DNA from: Dermatemys mawii
Taxonomy: Eukaryota > Chordata > Testudines > Dermatemydidae
Direction of reading: 5' to 3'
DNA length: 64,000 nucleotides
NCBI GenBank assembly: GCA_007922305.1
Contig: ML677386.1
Coordinates: forward strand, 6,977,802 to 7,041,801
Below are positions 21,037 to 32,280 of this stretch, in pieces; the stretch's first letter is position 1; every line of letters begins with the position of its first letter. The position numbers and the translations under genes were made by a program. The notes under the pieces were generated by a model that was not told the DNA's origin, did not search any database, and was given only the letters and a program-made list of their open reading frames with translations.

Positions 21037-24000
21037 AAAGAATCATGTGACAGAAGGAGAAGATGAATGGGAGCCTGGAATAAAGCTAGAAAAGGAATAT
21101 GTGTGAGGGTATGAGGGAGTGAAAGAGAGAGCAATGACTCTCATGCCATAGCTGTAAAGAGCAACACTGTAATGATATGGGATAATGCTACATAGCTATT
21201 CATAGCCATTTTTATCTTGAATCTCATTCATGGTGAAGGCGACACTGGCCGGGAGAAACACTTGTATATGCCTCAGGCACTCTCATAACTGATGCCTATC
21301 TAATGGTGGCTCCTGACCAGTAGCATGCAGAAAATCAGTGCTAATCTAGCTTTCCTGTCTGGCGGGGTTTAACAGTCCTCATCACTGAGGGCAAGCCCTG
21401 TGACCAGTTCAGGCCAGAGCCAGAAGTCACATCATCCATTTGAGTCTCTAGCGATACATGACCTGGCCACACTGGGGGCATGAGAACACTGTGTCCTTGT
21501 ATTCCAAGGTATTGCACAAACTGCCCTGGGATTCACACTGTATGCTGTTCATGTTGAAACAGTGAAAAACATTTAAGGACAGGGGACCCTATCCTACACC
21601 CACTGAAATTAATAGCAAAATTCACATTGACTTCAATAGGAAGAGAGTCGTCCCCTTCTTTCTAGGGCAGTCGTTGAACCCCTGAAGTATAGCTATTCTG
21701 CTGCATTGGAAACAGAAAGCCTCTATTGCACACACAAGACAGTCGCTGAGCGTAGTCAGTCATGGTGCCAACTCTAGACATCATTGCAGAACTGCCCTGT
21801 TCATTTGAGATAACAGGGGCCAATTTAACATCATGTCCTTGGTAGCATTGTTCAGATTCTGAGAAGTGTGTTGAACTTGTGTGTGGCAAGAAAGGGGAGA
21901 ATTTTACAAATCATGGAATATTGTCTACAAAATATTGCACTTGCTTGGATGGAAACCTTAACATAATTTCACTTGGGACCTCAAACCTTATTCCCAAATG
22001 TGAAAGATCAATGCCTTAACCACTAAGCCACCCAGCCTACTAGAATAGCAGCTCCCTGTCAATGCAAAAGGAAAGCAAAAGCCAGACTGCTCTGGGAGTT
22101 ATGCCAAATCAGAACATACCATATATATTCCACAATGGGCAGAGTAATGTGCCACACCACTGACTGGCAATTACAGGCAGGCACTGATACTTACAATCTA
22201 TGCTTCAGTGACAGCAATCTTTGTGCTGAAAGCTTTTTTTTTTTTTTTTCAAGGGGGGCTTATAAATGAAGGTGTGTTTCCAGCATTGTTACTTGTCACA
22301 TAGCCAGTGCCTTTATGCTCCTTACTGAGAGGGGAAGGCAGAGACTAAGAATTTCCAGTCTAAATTATTTTGCAGCAGAAGCATTTGTACGTCAGCCACT
22401 GAAATGTTGGACACCCATTTTGTTGACTTACTCTCCCTTATTTTTCACCAAGAGTGGTGTCATTGGAGAACTAAACTGAAAATGACAGCTATGCAGCCGT
22501 TTTCCAATCATAGTTCTATTGCTATCTTCAGAGTCTATGATCACTGCATTCCCATGAGAAGCAGTGAAATTGTATGTGTTGTGGGATGGGAGTTTTCAGT
22601 TAGTTGATGCCAGAATCCATGCACGGAAAGTCTTCACTAGCACATTATATCCAAGAATCTAGCAGGGGATTGTGCTAAGTCTTCATTGTCTTGTTTCTGA
22701 CCAAGCCATTGGGCCATTTCCTGCCCTTAATCTGAAAACTCCCTATTGATATTAACAGGAATTCTGCTCTAGAATGGCACAAGCCAAATCTTTCCCAGGA
22801 ACCCTCAGTGGGAGATGCAGGATTGATGCAGTGTGACCCTGAACACTTCCGGAAACAGCATATTTTCATTTTGTCTCAGAAAGAAGTAATCCCTCACACA
22901 CTGAGAAGCCATTAAGATTTCTTTTACTTTCCACTCTTTTTTTTACTCCAAAAATATTAGAGTGACAAAAGGAGCCTTCTAATTAATTGTTCTACACATT
23001 ACAATAGTCTGAGATTTTCAAAAGAGCCTAAGGGAGTTAGATACCTAAATACCTTTGAAATTGAATGGAAAGTAGGAACCTATCTCCCTTTGAAGACTTT
23101 GTGAATCCCAGCCAAGGGGCTTGTGATGTAAAAAGCTGAAGGAAAATTTGGGTAGATCAATCAGCTCGCTGAGTTCTATGCTCAGTAAAGCTAGAGCAGA
23201 CACAAAGGATTTGCTTTAAGTGTTGGACATTTATTTGGTAGGGTTTAGGCGAGATTTCTAGGGTCCATCGATATTAGATTTCCCTAGATTTTCTCATATA
23301 CTTTTACAGCGTAAGTCCCATGCCCTCAGTTGTAGCTCTGTCCGAGGGGCAGATTGCCACGCTGTATTTGGTGTTCCTCTCCTTTTACTGGGAATATTCC
23401 AATTGTTGCACTACTTAGTAGGCTGTCCTTGGGTTGGGGTCACAGCAATTCTAAGGAGAGAATGGTGACCAGTTCTGGAGAAGGTTTCTACCAGCATGAC
23501 CAGTGCTGAGACAGTCTGCCCATTGGGGATGCAGGGCTGTTATCTTTACTCGTGATTCTTCCTGTCAGAAGCCTTGGCAGTCACTTAGCAGAGACTTGTT
23601 GTCATGACCTCAGGAACTGTTGTTCAGAATTTGACTGGTGATGGTGCTTTAATTTGTGACATTCTCTCTATGTAGGAATTTCAGTTTCTCCCCCAAATTC
23701 CCTATTGGGACACTGCTCGTCAGAGGTGTTCCCGTGTTTTCCTGGGGTAGGGAATTGGTCTCAGGGAAATAGGGAAGAAATTATTTCTAATGCATGGCAC
23801 TTGTTTCGGCCTTGACCATCCAGTAGAACAAATCATCCCATGTAGTATATATCTGTGGCACTGGAGAAGGCGGAAATGGGAATCACTTCAGTGACCAAAG
23901 ATTTCAAATTAAAATGATTTTCTTCTCCCCTGATTCTCATGTCTAGCAGTGAACATTAAAGGGTATTCACCTTAAAGCATAGATACTGATTGGTCACAGA

Positions 24001-24399
24001 GAGCAGATACCAGAGATACCGGATTACATGGACTAATGGTCTCAGGCGACATGGCAAATGTTGTCTTCCCCCATGACAGTAACAAAAGCTAAGGCTGGGT
24101 GGTTGTTATAAGGTCAAGGAAAGGTCTCTTATGGTCTGACTCTGCCAGGTGGTGAGCATCCTCATCTCCCATTGAAGTTCAATACTTTGCTGCCTCAGAC
24201 CACTTTGAGCCAGTGCCATTTTTCACCAGGCAAAGTGAAACTTTTCTAAAATGAAATGTTTCCTAGTATCTCCTCAGATATAATATTTGAGTATAGCTCC
24301 TTATGGTTCCTACAGTGCTGCAGTTCCTATTTACATGGTTTAATCTTTTAAAAACTTCTGATTTACTATGAAGACATGATGTTCAATTCATAATTTGTT
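21037..24399. other. Unique non-coding DNA with short repeat scraps
   Basis: No gene is recognised. A possible MIR terminal scrap (gccttaaccactaagccacc) lies near 22014. A 'cattgacttcaatagga' fragment lies near 21625. A poly-T run of about 20 lies at 22231-22250. The rest is unassigned. Confidence 0.45.
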
Positions 24400-25080
24400 G
24401 CTTCATCATGCCTTTCTTTTTGTGTTTTCTTGTGCCTTTGCTTTTGCAGTCCCTCTTGGGTGGAATGGTGCCCCTCCAGATGGATATTCATGTGGCCAGC
24501 TCTGTGCGTGTTGTTTTAAATTCAAACTGAAGACTTAGCCCTTTGATCGTTAAATTTGTTTTGCCTTTGTTGCCCTGCCACCTGGTTTTAGACTCAGCTC
24601 TCCTTGCACAGTGCTGGGCTAAGTAAAGAATTGAGCTCTGTACATGACTACATTAAAAATGAGAATAGTGCATGTCATTTAAAGTTTTGAAACAGAGATA
24701 ATTCAGCAAAATAAATAATTAGAAGAGAAAAAAAATCAATCCAGACATAATGCCAAAGGGAAAAGACACAAAAATAATTGTTCTTCGAGCTGAGCTGGAA
24801 TTTGGCAAACGTCATCATTCAAGCCGGCTGCGCTTTGTCTTCTCTTAAGATATCCGTTAAGGTCTGATTGTCAACTTCCTAATTCCCTTGTCATTTCTCA
24901 TAATTTATTATGACAAGCTGGGGGGTTAAACTGGACACCAAGCTATGGTGAATTAAGTTTGCATCTTTCAAATCTTAGTGGAAGAAAATGGAGACTAATT
25001 GGTGCTCCTTCGCAATATACGCTGTAGCTCCCAGCAGTCTAAGTATGATATAACCTACCCACCTGCACCCCACAATGCAT
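24400..25080. promoter_or_regulatory. Repeat-free block with a dyad motif, candidate regulatory element
   Basis: About 0.68 kb without recognisable transposon sequence. Nested dyad symmetry lies at 24887-24917: CTTGTCA (24887-24893) pairs with TGACAAG (24911-24917), and inside them TCATAA pairs with TTATGA around a 4-bp centre. Other homeodomain-type cores (aaataattag, taattcccttg, gactaattgg) are frequent. A regulatory role is inferred from texture and motif density only. Confidence 0.3.
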
Positions 25081-26150
25081 GTCTGCACAATATCAATACT
25101 ATAACATATTTTGTTTTAACAGCTGCTTGGCTATGCTGAATGACAGCACTCCAATGATTATGCTGTATATGGTAACATCAGACTCCCAAAAATTAAAGAA
25201 GAAATTATTCATAGCAGAAGTCCTTTTTTCATTGAGTTCCAAAGTCTATTGTAGCTTGCCCTCTTGACCGGTTGGAATGGCAAAGGAAAAACAAGTCTCA
25301 TGATAGTTTGGTGCAGTAGTTTTTAATGAGTGTGCCCAAGTTGGTCAGATTCTGAAAAGTATTCAGTGCTCATCAGCTCCCACTGAAAACAATGGGAACT
25401 GGTGAGTACCAAGCACTTTTTCAATATCCTATTATATTTATACAGACCTAATCATTGTAGTCTCTAGGCATGGAGATATGTACTACTTTCTAGCTATAAA
25501 GTTTCTTAACTCTCAGGTCAGGTACTTGAAACCCTGCTACAAAATATCCAAGCAAAGGGTTTCCCCGATACACAAGGAATTAACCTCTTTACTCTATCTT
25601 CATGTACAACTTCACTTCCACAGGTACTCAGGAGAAATATTATACGCAGGGCTGCTGGAGAGACATATGGAGGTGAGGACAATACCTATGGAAAGGCAGG
25701 GCTTAGCACTCAAGTGCTCAGGGCTGGGTGACTATTTTTTTATATCAGTTTTGCTTATGGGCACTCATTTTCATTTATGTTAGTTAGGAGTTGCTCTTGT
25801 GGATTGCTGTTCTGTTATTTCTGATGAGCTACCCTAGCATCTTATAGACTTGCCCTCATTCTACAATACAAAGCTTATACTGTTTATTTATTTAGATTCA
25901 TAAACCACAGACAACAGAAGGTTGGACCTCAAGCTCCGGGCATCCTGTATGAAAACTGAAATTCACAAAAATCACATTAACTTGCTTGGATCTCCTGCCC
26001 ACACAATCATTCGCAGATCAGGCCCCAAAGTTATATTAAACCATGCCAATAAATAACTACAGCCAAGCCTCATCTCACTCCTCTCCCAAAAGCCTGAGAC
26101 AATGGATGAGATTTTCAGCAGGTGTCCAGAAGGTTAACAAATCTGGACTC
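25081..26150. other. Unique non-coding DNA
   Basis: No gene is recognised. A dispersed 'ccactgaaaacaatggga' scrap lies near 25382. The 101-codon plus frame at 25478-25783 has no recognisable motif. Confidence 0.45.
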
Positions 26151-26153
26151 TGT

Positions 26154-26457
26154 GGGTACATCTACACAGCAAAAAGAACCCTATGGCTGCCAATCTCAGA
26201 GCCTGGGTCAACTGATTCAGGCTTCCAGGGTGCAATTGGAGGGCTGCAAATAGCAGTGTAGATGTTCAGGCTGGAGCCCAGGCTCTGAAACTTGGCAAAG
26301 TGGGATGGTCTTGGATCCTGGAGTCCAAACCTGGCCTAAATGTCTACACTGATATTTTTAGCCCTGTAACTCAAGCCGTGCAAGCGCAAGTCAGTTGGCC
26401 AGGGCTCTGAAACTTGCTGTCACAGGGTTTTGGGGTTTTTGCTGTGTAGACATACCC
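26154..26457. mobile_element. Harbinger-like MITE, 304 bp
   Basis: The left end gggtacatctacacagcaa pairs with the right end, which in reverse complement is gggtatgtctacacagcaa (about 17 of 19 match). The interior has gagcctgggtcaactgattc and ggagcccaggctctgaaa. It is the fuller relative of the truncated copy at 12776-12976. The flanking trinucleotides (tgt and tag) do not match, so the target duplication is lost or the ends are off by a base or two. Confidence 0.75.
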
Positions 26458-26460
26458 TAG

Positions 26461-27189
26461 CAGACCAAGTGGAGGAAAGCAAATTTCAGAGTCAAGGAAC
26501 TTCATGGGAAACACTCTGGACTAGGTTAGGCTTCTGAATGTTCTCAGGGCATATTCCCCAGTTAGGCCATTGCAGGGATTTACCCTGGGGATGACAGAGA
26601 CCTGAATAAACAAAGCAAAGGCCACATCAGACACAAAAGGGCACAGTCTTCTAACTGAGCACCAATGGCAAAGAGTGCTCTTCAACACAGTTGCTCCCTG
26701 GGAGTTCAATAGTGCCCTGGTATCTAATAACACCTTTCAAACCTCATTCACAAACAATGGCTGCACGCACACCATAACTGGAGGATGTGATATAATTCTA
26801 CCCTGATTGTGACCTGCAATGTGTTGTCATCATTTCTGTTTTGTCTGGAGTGAGCCCCAGCCAGACAGCCCTCATCCAAGCCCAGATCTCCTGAAGACAT
26901 TAGGTCATCTATTCCACTGCACTAGCAGGATCAGTTGCAGTGGAAATATACAGGTATCACCTATATCTCCTGACTAACCCTCCTATCAAACAAGAGAGGG
27001 GACAGAGTGGAACTCTGTGGTACCCAGCATGAGAGACCTGGGAGTGGATAAACAATTGCCCATAACTGTGCTCCGGTCCATGGTCTCAGGTTTCCTCATG
27101 AACATTTTGCATGGCCCTAGTTCTTATAGCTTGAGTTTATTAAAGATCCCATGGCTAAAAATCACAATACTGCTGTTAGCCTCAGTACC
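26461..27189. other. Non-coding DNA, unresolved
   Basis: No gene is recognised. The stretch 26810-27080 (gttttgtctggagtgagccc...gaactctgtggtacccagca) resembles dispersed LINE-associated text I have seen in turtle DNA, but I cannot assign it to a family. Confidence 0.35.
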
Positions 27190-28190
27190 TAGGCCATAGT
27201 TCCATGTGGGTTCCATTCACTATTGGGACACCTTTTTGTGGCTGTATCTGGGGATTAGCTCCATGGAGGTCCAGCACTCCTTTCCACACCCTTTGGTTTC
27301 TCTGTCTCTTTCTCTGCAACGCAGGGCGCTCTGTGTTCGTGACTTGGCCTTCCAGCCAGGTCACTATACCTCTCCCGTTTCGGGGTCCCAAAGTTACACT
27401 GGACAATCATCCTAGGCACTCCTCTGCTCCACTGCCTGGTTTGTGTCACTTCTCCCAGTGGCTGGTGGAGGACTCTGGGCCTATTCACTATTCTCAGTTC
27501 TAGCCCAGGGACCCCACAACCAGCAGCCAAGGACTGCACAGTCCCAAACCTTGCTACAGTTTCTCTAAACTGCTCCTATTTTGTCTCTTCCTCCACTCTC
27601 CTCTGAATATGCCCTTCCCTCAGGGCCAGGAGCCTAGGGTTTCCATTCTGCCCCTGGTTTCTTCCTTTTCCTCTCTACAGCTACGGGGTAAGGGCAGGCC
27701 TGCATTCTGCATTCCCCTTCTGCCAACTTCCTGGTTTTATCAGAGCCCTGCCTGTTCCTTTTCAGCTGGGCTCTATTCCCAGTCAGGGGTTGCCAAGAGG
27801 CCTTTTGCTAATTTCATGGCCCACTAGATCTGCCAATTGGGCTCACTCTTACCATGAATTATATTTTGTAAAATTTATCTTTAAAGTTTCCATTTTCTAC
27901 TTCTCTAGGATTACAGATATCATTTTATTAATCAACACAGCCTAGCTTTTCTGCTTTGGAGGTGGCAATCAGGTATTGGGTTGTAGCTCCTTGACTCTCA
28001 GGATCTATCCCATTCTAAACCCCACCACTGGTTACAGTAGCCTGGGGACTTCTCTAATTTACACCTGCAAACTATGGTACCTAAAGAGCCATACACCAAT
28101 TGAGCACAGGATGCTCCACCCATGCTTCTTCCTACTCTGATATCCCCCACATACCAGGGCCTAGTGGGGGTGGCATGGAGCCCCGTTATG
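27190..28190. repeat. C+T-rich block, probable old retroelement remnant
   Basis: About 1 kb with a pyrimidine-rich plus strand and overlapping short frames in several registers (27204-27503, 27206-27415, minus 27182-27539), which is typical of compositional bias and not of a gene. Phrases such as tttcggggtcccaaagttac and tttatcagagccctgcctg match a dispersed turtle repeat I recall, possibly an LTR. No TG...CA boundaries or target duplication can be defined. Confidence 0.35.
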
Positions 28191-28339
28191 CCTCAGAAAT
28201 TCTCATCTGGTCAGAGCAGGATATTTTCCAGCTCATCATGTAAATTTCTAATGAACACTGGAAAAAAAAATGAATAAATAGCCCTTAACTGGTCACAAAG
28301 AGAGGCAGCTAAGAGGAGAGTTTTGAAGCTGAATAGATT

Positions 28340-28559
28340 TTAGCAGTGAAGGTAATTAACCAAGGCAACAATTGCCAAGGGTTGTTGTAGCGTCTCCATC
28401 ACTGGCAACTTTTAAATCAAGATGGGATGTTTTTCTAAAAGATCTGCTCTAGCTCAAACAGGAATTATGCTGGGGATGTCCTCTGGCCTGTTTAATACAG
28501 AAAGTCAGACTAGATGATCACATTGGTCCCTTCTGGCCTTGAACTCTATTAATCAATGA
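28340..28559 (+). mobile_element. CR1 LINE 3' end, 5' truncated
   Basis: It contains ggtaattaaccaaggcaaca, ctccatcactggcaactttt, aaatcaagatgggatgttt, gtcagactagatgatcacat and ggtcccttctggccttgaac, and ends in the short repeat ctattaatcaatgaa. This is the characteristic 3' untranslated end of a sauropsid CR1. Only the 3' end is present, as usual for 5'-truncated CR1 insertions, and no RT domain remains. Confidence 0.85.
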
Positions 28560-28607
28560 ACTATATAGAACATGTGATACTTACTCTTCAATGTTTTTTA
28601 ACCTTAT

Positions 28608-28690
28608 GCCTCCATATATATATATATAATGTTATTGCCAACCTATTTCATTTTCCTTTTTTTTTCTTTTTTTTTAAATATTTTTGCTAT
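28608..28690. repeat. (TA)n and T-rich low-complexity tract
   Basis: atatatatatatataat at about 28614-28630, followed by interrupted poly-T at 28650-28685. Confidence 0.85.
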
Positions 28691-28810
28691 TGCATTAGCT
28701 TTTCCCTTCAAAAAAACCCCCTAGAACCTGACCAAACTCCTTCAACGTATTTATAGCATTAGAAACCGGGAAGACACCTTCAATTTCAGAACTCATGTGC
28801 TCAAAGCAGG

Positions 28811-28875
28811 TAGTGTGTGTGTGAGAGAGAGAGAGAGAAAGAGAGACAGAGAGACAGAGAGAGAGAGATGTGTGT
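28811..28875. repeat. (GT)n/(GA)n microsatellite
   Basis: gtgtgtgtgt runs into (ga)n with acaga interruptions. The plus frame through it (CEREREKERQRDREREM) is a microsatellite translation and not a protein. Confidence 0.95.
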
Positions 28876-30640
28876 CCTTAGTTTAATTAGAAAATTTAAT
28901 TGGATGGAGGTTGGGTCATTTTTTCATCCTTTAGAGCTGGCTGCAATAAACAGACTTTTCTCTTTCCCTTTCATCCTTCACCAGTTTGTAGTTCTGCATC
29001 TGCTCTGCTGGCATTGTCTCCAGTAACGGCCATACTGATCAGGAAGCCAGAGCCAGGAGGCAAATGAAGGGACTGCATTGATACCACTGATCACTCAGCC
29101 CCGCTTAACTGGCAACTGTTTCTTTCTTTTACCTCTGGAGATGACTTGAACAGATTGTGTAAAATTTGGTTGCTTCCAATAAACAAGGATACTGTACCAT
29201 TGTGAGCCTTTCGCTATCTGGTACCAATGGGGTAGATTAGGATTACATATTTACCACACCAAAAAAAGGCAAAATGTCCATGGAAGCCAACAAATTCATT
29301 CATTTCAAGGAACATGTGTGTGAAAGAACTAGAGATTAAATACAGTATTCCCCTCTCTCTCTCTCTCTCTGAGGGTGGGGATAGCAGGCATACATACCAA
29401 TACTGTACATCTCCCAACCTATTGTTCAGTGTTACAGGTGGCAAGAGAGTGGCCAGATCTATGTAAATTGCACAGTTCCCTTAGGAAAATCCTTACCTTG
29501 GAAGTTCCTCAGAACAGAGACCATTCTGCTTCAGTGTTTGGAAACTGGGCACTACTGTTTACAATAATGACGGATGTTCCAAAGAGAGGGAGGCGGGATG
29601 CTTCTCCCGTGCATATTGCCCCAAACCCAGTGCTGTGTCTCAGATGCTCACAGCACACAAGCCACTGTTATGAAGGAGGCATGGACACCCACAGAGTGGC
29701 CAAGGGGAAAGTGACCTCAGCTGGGTACTGCCCTCCAAAAAGTAGGAGTACTGAATGAGCCTAAATTGAAGGATCTCCTGGCAGTTTTAACTTAAAGTGC
29801 ACAACAGTGCAGTGACCAGCCCCCTTATCAAGGATGTGGTACCTTCTGGGGGAGTTAATGGGAGCATGTGGGTGTGTGAGCTTGCACATAAATGTGTGTA
29901 TATATGCGCATGCACTTACAGGGGATGGGAATAGGGGAGAGTATTTGCAGCATACCTCTGCACATCATTCCACCTTGCTGGTGATTTGTTATTCTCCTGA
30001 GATATGCCAGTCACCTACTGGTGATCTTTGTGTATCCACAAAACACTGTTCTACAGCTTTTTCTTTCTGGATTAGCACACGATGCAGTAGTGCCTTCCTC
30101 AGCAGGCCTTGTTACTGAGTTCTGTACTATTTCCTCCTGTAACCACTGAGTCTGCCATGTTTGCATAGCTGTTTAGAATATTTCAGATATCATCCAGACA
30201 CTCCTATATAGGTGAGCTACACACTGGGGATAACACTACATCCCTGCAAATTCTGGTAGAAATGATTTCCCTGTATGGATTTTTAAGGTGAAGGGAACAA
30301 CTTGGCCCCCAACATATAATTTTTCTTGCACCCCAGGTGGATCAGATACAGGCACAAGCATTTCATGCTCAGCATATCCTTCAATTTCTCTCTCTCTCTC
30401 TCTCTCTCTCTTCCCCTGCCCCACCCCGCCTCTCTTTACAACATCAGCCTGAGATCAAGTTCAGCTACCTTGAATGTATATCATTTCCAAGTTGAAGTCT
30501 AATCCACAGCCTTGTCCCCAATGAGATGCTCAGTTTACCAATCCTGTAACTAAAGCTCATTGTTACGGCCATAATAATCAAATGTATCATTTTTCTAACA
30601 GATACTTTTGGTCAACGTTTCTCATTTTTTTAAAAGCTTT
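28876..30640. other. Unique non-coding DNA with (CT)n tracts
   Basis: No gene is recognised. Pure CT tracts lie at about 29352-29372 and 30386-30412. The 127-codon plus frame at 29375-29758 has no recognisable domain. Confidence 0.45.
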
Positions 30641-30648
30641 TCCTAAAC

Positions 30649-30869
30649 CAGGGCTTAAATGCAGCTGGAGCAGAGCTCCAGTAAATATTTTTAAACCCAC
30701 AGGGCAGAATGGCTGAGCCCCAGTGCCATACATAGGGCTGAATACCCAAGCCCTGGTATCACCCGGGAGGGGGAGGGGGGACTGAAGCCCTGAGCCTTGG
30801 TGCCTCCTGAAGGGCGGAAGCCCCAAGCCCCAGGACTCTGCGAAATACTCTGTGAGAATTTAAGTCCTG
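30649..30869. mobile_element. hAT-type MITE, 221 bp, degenerate 8-bp target duplication
   Basis: The left end is cagggcttaaatgc. The right end in reverse complement is caggacttaaattc, a 14-bp terminal repeat with 2 mismatches. Flanks 30641-30648 (tcctaaac) and 30870-30877 (ccttaaac) match at 6 of 8 positions. The interior is GC-rich (gaagccccaagccccagg) and non-coding. Confidence 0.75.
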
Positions 30870-31249
30870 CCTTAAACCTTCTGTATTAGGTTTCAGTCAG
30901 GCTTCCATACAAATGTGGGGGCAATTAAATTATATTTCCCCTAGCAAGATTCACAATTGGTGCATGTCTATGAAAGAGTAATATTCTGAATGGTGGACTA
31001 AAGATCAATGTTATCCAGATCAGCACTTCCATGGAAAATGCTTCACATGAAAAATCTACTGTCCTTTCTACAGATAATGGGAACATCCCATTACATAATT
31101 TATGTAGATAGCTATATAGTTATATAGGCAGAGATACACATGGGATATAAACCCTCATGCTTCAGGCATAAGACAGCTACTGACTAACATGATTTAAGAA
31201 GCTTCTCTATGGATAGTTATTTCATGATTGTCCATTTTGAGGTTTCTAA

Positions 31250-31345
31250 CACCTTCCTCTGAAGCATCAGATACTGTCTGTTGTCAGAAACAGGATACTA
31301 GATTAGATGGACCACAAGTCTGACAACTTCTGTGTTCTTTTAGTA
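31250..31345 (+). mobile_element. CR1-type LINE 3' fragment
   Basis: The text gtcagaaacaggatactaga, ttagatggaccacaagtctg and acaacttctgtgttctttt matches the 'acaggatactgggctagatggacctttggtctgac' terminal signature of CR1-like LINEs. It is a short, strongly 5'-truncated copy. Confidence 0.65.
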
Positions 31346-31445
31346 ACAATTTTAACCTAATTGTTTAGTAGTAATAAAAGGAATACTGTCCCCTAACATC
31401 CTGCATCTTCATCATTCCCTTAGTTTTAGCCCTGACTGAAATGTT

Positions 31446-31621
31446 GGGGTTGATTCTCAATTGTCCTGTGCCTTGTGGAGTCATTTGCACCAGTGCAAAG
31501 TGAGTACAAAACATTACCATTCTGATCCAGTAGCACTTCACACTCAGTTGGTACTCACTTTGCAGTGCTGTAGCTGTAAATGACTCCACAAGGTTCAAGA
31601 CAATGAAGAGAATCAGGCCCA
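31446..31621. mobile_element. Palindromic foldback MITE-like element
   Basis: The left arm (31451-31506: tgattctcaattgtcctgtg, then ccttgtggagtcatttgcac, then aaagtgagtac) pairs with the right arm (31551-31615: gtactcactttgcagtgc, then aaatgactccacaagg, then gagaatca). The arms cover most of the element with a roughly 45-bp loop. The termini are of the 'gggcctgattctc' type. It is non-coding. Confidence 0.65.
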
Positions 31622-31879
31622 CTGTTTCTGACTCTTCAAATACATTTATTTAATTGCCATTATAGAGATTTTTCTATAATGAGGGTCAGATACAGTCTTC
31701 AAAGCCATAGTGGACTCAGCTTCTGGGTATACTGCACACATAATTCCTGTGCCAGCCCCATCAATCTTTCCAGAAGTGGACCAAATGGGGAGATAACTTG
31801 TCACCCAGCCTCCCATCCTGGCACCTTGGGGCCCTGTCCTCCATTTAGTTTTTGAAATTCCACCAGAATTTTCCACATA

Positions 31880-32030
31880 GTGATAGAAGGGCTAGGTCAC
31901 TGGGTAGGGACTCAGGAGATATGTGGTTTAGTATCTGGCTAAGCCACAGGGTTTTGTGTGATTTTGACTGAGCCATTTAATCTCTCTGTGCCTCAGCTTC
32001 CAATTCTGTAAAATGGGGATAGCAACATTT
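31880..32030 (+). repeat. MIR/CORE-SINE-type repeat, plus strand
   Basis: The order ggctaggtcactgggtaggg, actcaggagatatgtggttt, gattttgactgagccattta, atctctctgtgcctcagctt and ctgtaaaatggggatagcaa follows the MIR sense consensus closely ('ctctgtgcctcagtttcc...ctgtaaaatggggataa'). Confidence 0.8.
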
Positions 32031-32044
32031 CTGTCCATGTCACC

Positions 32045-32280
32045 CTTCATGATAGCATCTGAGCACCTCACAGTCTTTAAGGGATTTACTTTCACAATGC
32101 CCAGGAGAGGTGGGGAAGTGCTTTTATCCCCATTGCATAGATAGAGAAGTGAGACACGGGCCAATTGAATGACTTGCCCACACAGGAAGTCTGTGGTGGA
32201 GCAGGAAATTGAGCCCTGATCCCTTGAGGTCCAGGCTACTGTCCAAACTACTGCATCATGCTTCTTCTCTTCCCAAGCTC
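32045..32280 (-). repeat. MIR/CORE-SINE-type repeat, minus strand
   Basis: It contains gaggtggggaagtgctttta, tccccattgcatagatagag, aatgacttgcccacacagga and gtggagcaggaaattgagcc, which is the reverse complement of the MIR-type consensus. It lies head-to-head with the copy at 31880-32030. Confidence 0.75.

Noticed and set aside
27204..27539. Frames open on both strands around 27.2-27.5 kb as an exon
   Set aside because: The open frames in several registers follow from the C+T bias of a probable old repeat. No splice sites bound a consistent frame.
28817..29026. Arg/Glu repeat protein (EREREKERQRDRERE)
   Set aside because: It is a translation of the GA microsatellite.
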